A stretch of DNA of 64,000 nt from Erythroxylum novogranatense (taxonomy: Eukaryota > Streptophyta > Magnoliopsida > Malpighiales > Erythroxylaceae), in contig CM057228.1 in the NCBI GenBank assembly GCA_029891385.1, positions 29,330,214 through 29,394,213 on the forward strand. The letters run 5' to 3'. Position numbers and translations under genes: made by a program. Under the pieces are notes generated by a model, which was not told the DNA's origin, did no database searches, and saw nothing but the letters and a program-made list of their open reading frames with translations. This document shows, one piece after another, positions 60,313 through 64,000 of the stretch (positions are counted from its first letter, which is position 1; each line of letters opens with the position of its first letter).

Positions 60313-62726
60313 TTGATATCACTGCGGTTACTCTCATCTCCAGATGGTTCATCTTGCTTTCAAAATTCTCTCAATCATCCTACCCTAGACGAAAAGCTAA
60401 CCAGAGATAGTTTTCGTTCTGAAACAATGGAAGCATCTATGATATTCGGAAGACATGTGGATTTCGAGTCATTGAGAAATGATGGTATGGACGTAGAACC
60501 GGAGATTGTAAGAGCTGGTTGGAGGAATTTCTTCCAGGTACGAGAACCAGTATACACAAATGAGGTTTTCGATTTTTGGAAGAATGCTCAGCTTGTAGAC
60601 AACACTGTGGTATCTTCAGTAGATGGTATATATGTTGTTGTGAATAAGGAGCTGATAAAGAAGGTGACCGATTGTCCATCGGTTGGTGAAACTCTGTCTA
60701 CCAAGGCCGGTTGGATGTCTCAGGTTGGTATGAGAGAATAAGATGTCAGAAGACAATTATATGGAGCCAATGACCCTTCGGAGAGGAAAACTTCGAATCT
60801 GATCCCAAAAGCTAGGGTTCTTCATGCGATTCTGTTTAATTGCATCTTACCTATAGTAGGTTTCAGACATTTGGTGACTACCCTGGATGAACAATGCCTG
60901 TTCTACCTGCTGAATCGCAATCCTGTCGATTTACCCTTCTTAATCTTTCATTATATGATCAAGGGGATAAAGGATACTAATAGCTATCCTTACGGCATGC
61001 TTCTTACAAGGATTTTTAAGGAATCCGGAATCCCTCTCCACAGAGGAAATAGAAGTATTATTTTAGTGAAAAGTAAGATTGATTCAATCACTATACGACG
61101 AATGGGTCTGAGGACAGTGATCAGAGAAGAAACAGACTCTTCAAGGAGAACAAGAACTGAGGGGGAGTGTGTATCGAAGAAGTCTCCCGCTTCAAGTCTC
61201 CGAACTCAAGTGAGTATAAGATCGCCTGCAGATGAAATAAGAAGACTGATAGGAAGACCGCTGATAAAACGGGCAAGCCCTCAAGTAGAAGTAAGTCTAC
61301 CTCGAAGGACAGAAGAAGGTGTGCCAAAAAGACAAGGAGAAAGTCTTTTAAGTGAAGTTACGAAGAAGGCAAAGAGATCACCGAGGATTCGGACTCTAAG
61401 GCAACAAGAAGAAAAGAATGTCATAGAACAGAGTCAGGAACAATCCTCTCAATCTCGTGCACCTAAAGGGACAAGGTCGTTAGTTTCTATTCTGGAAGAG
61501 AATATAGCCAGAAAAGCCAAAGAGACTAACAAGAAGAGAAAATTAGAATCTGAAAGAGAAAAATCTCAAGTACAGAAATCTTTAAGATTGACTGAAGAAG
61601 AAGACAAGACTAAGAAGATTAGTCGGAAGAAGACCGTGTCAACTGCTGGGGAGGTTAGTCGAAAGAAAGAAACCCTTGATGCTTTCGAAAAGAAAAGAAA
61701 CCGAAAGCGAGCGAGTTCAGAAATCCCGTTGCTCAACAGGAAGAACCAGTGGAGGAAAGCCTGGTTCAAGAGAATCCTATTGAAGCACAACCAGAGGCAA
61801 CAACAGATTCAGACTTGGATAATGATGAACCTTATCTGATGGTATACAACTATCATAAGTTTTTGAGAAAACATAAGCTGAAGATCAGAATGGTTCATTT
61901 TGTTACCAGGACAACTGCTATCGCCATCGGTAGTCAACCAATGAAGAAGACAGCAGCTTTCGTACAACCTATGTCAATAAATAGTGACACATGGGACTTA
62001 CTGAAAGAAGTTGAAAAGATGTTCTACAATGCTTTGAGGGATGCTGCTACGAAGCCATACCCTACAAAAATTTCCTGTAAGCCGTGTACTATTTTTCTGA
62101 TAATAGAAAACACGAAAATAAAGGTTGTACCGGATATCCAGCCAAGATATCCTTTGGATTTGACTAAGGGAAAGTCGAAGCTATTTCCTGAAAAAGTTCG
62201 TGATGATCTGTCCTCAGATCAAATTGAAGAAGAAGTGCGTAAAATTGATGATGTATGCGCTTCAAATGAGAATAAAGATGAAGCGAGCTGCAGCTATACT
62301 GACAAGCAAGAATACTGTCCAGTGGGGGGAAGAGTTATCACAGGGACGTTTATAGAATTCCTTGTTCAAACAGTTTTGCATATTAGACCTTTATCCGTAT
62401 CTTGCCTATTGAAGTCAAGGTATACCCTACAAGGAAGACAGCTTGTTAATCTTTGCTGCGCCTCCTTTGACTTAGATCTTCCTGAATCTGATACATTTAT
62501 TCGTCCACCAACTATTGAGATCAATGATGAATACATTCCTACCTCTGATGCTTATACTACGACAATTCCGTTCACTGCTCCCTCAGCAGATGTTGATCAA
62601 TCCTCCTCACCGTTGGACTCACAAGCTAAAATCAGCAAATTACGTGGTGAAGTCAACGAGATCAAGGAGACGATGAATGACCTGAAGAAGATGATGACAG
62701 AACTGCTGAAGAGCCATCATCGTTAA
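60313..62726 (+). pseudogene. Extra ORF downstream of pol (position of Sirevirus env-like ORF)
   Basis: About 2.3 kb of near-open sequence. A likely start is MEASMIFGRHVDFESL at 60427. It is interrupted only by TAA at 60739-60741 and a frameshift near 61740. The first third (IPKARVLHAILFNCILPIVG, DLPFLIFHYMIKGIKD, YGMLLTRIFKESGIPL) resembles the plant 'putative plant transposon protein' domain (Transposase_32), a match made from memory. The middle third is very basic and charged (KSPASSLRTQVSIRSPADEI, KTKKISRKKTV). The last third has an acidic segment and a short coiled coil (LRGEVNEIKETMNDLKKMMT). Some Sireviruses carry an env-like ORF here. I see no signal peptide or membrane anchor, so an envelope role is not supported. 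Confidence 0.7.
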
Positions 62727-62931
62727 TCATTTTTTGATTATAACAAATAGGGGAGAAGAGAATGAACAAGGGGAGAGGAGAATGAGCGTAAGAAAAGTGG
62801 ATGTTCGTAAAAGAAGGTGTGATGAAGGAGCATTTAAGAAAGGAAGAAATCAAAGAAGAAGTTCTGAAGATAAGTTTTTGTTGTTTTTTTAAAAACATTG
62901 TATTTTGTTTTCTTTTGTATATAATTTGTTA

Positions 62932-62950
62932 TCATCAAAAAGGGGGAGAT
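62932..62950 (+). promoter_or_regulatory. Polypurine tract of the Copia element
   Basis: ATCAAAAAGGGGGAGAT directly precedes the 3' LTR start TGTTAAG. This sequence is characteristic of Sireviruses. Confidence 0.9.
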
Positions 62951-63874
62951 TGTTAAGTCCAAATGACTTTACTTAGATATGATTTTGATTTATAACAAAG
63001 AGAATCAATAAAAAGAAAAGCAATAAAGACAAAGTCAGAAAAACGAAGTCAGACAAACAGACGAAGTCACATAGACGAAGGAACGCAGACGCTAAATGAA
63101 ACAGACGCAAAATGGAACACGATTTAAGACGCTAAATAGTAAGCGGAACCGCATACGCATTAAAGTAAAATGACGCAGACGCAGCACGTAAAAACACGTA
63201 TTTATAAAGTACAAACGAAGAAAAACAGATGCGGAATTCAAAAGGAAGACGAAGGAGTCAGTTCGAGTTAATTACAGAACTCAACTGAATAACCGTTTCT
63301 TTAAAGATTCAAGAAATAAGAATCAAGAAGCAGTTGGAGACGAAGGCTATAAATATAAGTCGAAGTCGAAGACTGCAAAGTTAGTGAAAGTTAGCAAAAA
63401 ACATTTTGTTCAATTTAGCTGAGAGCTATTTTACTGTAACAAGTGTTCAAACACTTTTCTGAGAAAAAGTAGTGCAGATAGCCTGCAGAGGCTAAGTGTG
63501 AAAGAATCTCGATTGTAGAGACCTGAAGAGGCTCGCAAAGAATACTTGTAACGTTGAAAGAGATAGTGGAAATCTCAGAAAGAACTCTGAGGACTGGACG
63601 TAGCCCACGGTTTGGGGTGAATCAGGATAAATTGCTGTGTCAACTACTCTCAGTCTATCTCTATTTTAGATTCAAGTTTTTATCATTATTTAATCAGTAA
63701 ACAAAGTTTTCAAAGTTTTGATTAATTAGAATCTATTGGAAGTTCTGTAAAGAATTCTATTTCTTACAAATAGTATCCAAAGATTTATCAAAAAGGGGAA
63801 TACACAATTCAACCCCCCTTCTCGTGCATTATATATCGTTTTATAAGTATTGTATTAACGTGTAATTCACTTCA
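62951..63874 (+). repeat. 3' LTR of the Copia element
   Basis: Starts TGTTAAGTCC and ends CACTTCA. It matches the 5' LTR closely except for small indels near 63045 and a strongly divergent block at 63119-63215. Confidence 0.95.
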
Positions 63875-63879
63875 GAAGC

Positions 63880-64000
63880 CTCATACCACCAATCGAGAAG
63901 AAGCTGTCTGAAACCTCAAAATCACCTCCCATATTGCTGTAAATCCGCTCAGAATTGCAGGCTAACCTGGGTCCTCAGGATGAAGGGATATTATTTTTGA
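63880..64000 (-). pseudogene. Antisense ORF of copy B, continuation beyond the Copia insertion
   Basis: The minus strand reads LSGFTAIWEVILRFQTASSR-like codons. At the DNA level CTGAGCGGATTTACAGCAA matches GAGCGGATCCACAGCAA of copy A (28741). This confirms that the Copia element interrupts the ORF and that copy B continues to the right of the window. Confidence 0.75.

Larger units (their letters stand above)
54545..63874 (+). mobile_element. Sirevirus-type Copia retrotransposon
   Basis: A complete 9.3 kb element flanked by the perfect duplication GAAGC (54540-54544 and 63875-63879). It has two LTRs of 927 and 924 bp, an initiator-Met primer site, gag, and pol in Copia order (protease, integrase, RT, RNase H). 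A long extra ORF and a polypurine tract with the Sirevirus signature ATCAAAAAGGGGGAGATTG follow. Seven or more nonsense or frameshift changes were seen, so it is inactive. It is inserted in copy B and is thus younger than that element. Confidence 0.93.
44547..64000 (+). mobile_element. Tat/Ogre-type gypsy retrotransposon, copy B (runs past window end)
   Basis: This is a relative of copy A on the plus strand, with two later insertions. Own sequence: 44547-51055, 53859-54544 and 63880-64000. Order: 5' LTR, primer site, gag, protease, RT and partial RNase H, an abrupt join to the last part of integrase, an 80-bp tandem array and a minus-strand antisense ORF. The ORF is broken by a chromovirus-type LTR and a Copia element. 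The 3' LTR lies beyond the window. Confidence 0.9.

Noticed and set aside
1..64000. tRNA, rRNA or snoRNA genes
   Set aside because: Apart from the MIR319 precursor I saw no cloverleaf box A/B pair, rRNA segment or box C/D arrangement I could support by eye.

Overview
The window is nuclear DNA of a flowering plant, most likely a eudicot. It holds intron-rich plant genes with GT-AG introns, a MIR319 precursor, AT-rich spacers and dense, nested plant-type LTR retrotransposons. I see no bacterial or organellar features and cannot name the species.

Layout. 1-5094: 3' end of a Ty3/gypsy chromovirus (chromodomain tail, polypurine tract, 3' LTR); a related LTR (974-3783) lies inside that LTR in the opposite orientation. 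5100-11850: decayed LINE (minus strand) split by a 3.4 kb solo LTR (8194-11623). 11851-14371: AT-rich spacer. 14372-22365: three host genes, a PIN-LIKES (PILS) auxin carrier (+), a DGAT2 acyltransferase (-) and a small coiled-coil protein of unknown function (-). 22923-26900: a TIR-bounded element, LTR fragments and ATT-rich sequence. 27330-37211: a complete but decayed Tat/Ogre-type gypsy element (copy A, minus strand, TSD GATTG). 38323-41223: an ATG18/WIPI autophagy gene (-). About 42740-42985: a MIR319 precursor (-). From 44547 past the window end: a second Tat-type element (copy B, plus strand). Copy B carries an inserted chromovirus-type LTR (51056-53858) and a full Sirevirus-type Copia element (54545-63874, TSD GAAGC).

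The host genes serve separate functions: intracellular auxin transport, triacylglycerol synthesis, autophagosome formation and miR319 control of TCP factors. They sit in two islands between retrotransposon nests. The most informative structures are in the transposons. Both Tat copies carry an ORF antisense to gag-pol with a short intron at the same codon, and each has its own tandem array (93 bp or 80 bp) at the equivalent place. Several chromovirus-type LTRs carry different short-palindrome arrays beside one shared block. All exon borders were read by eye from splice sites and reading phase; no alignment or expression data were available.
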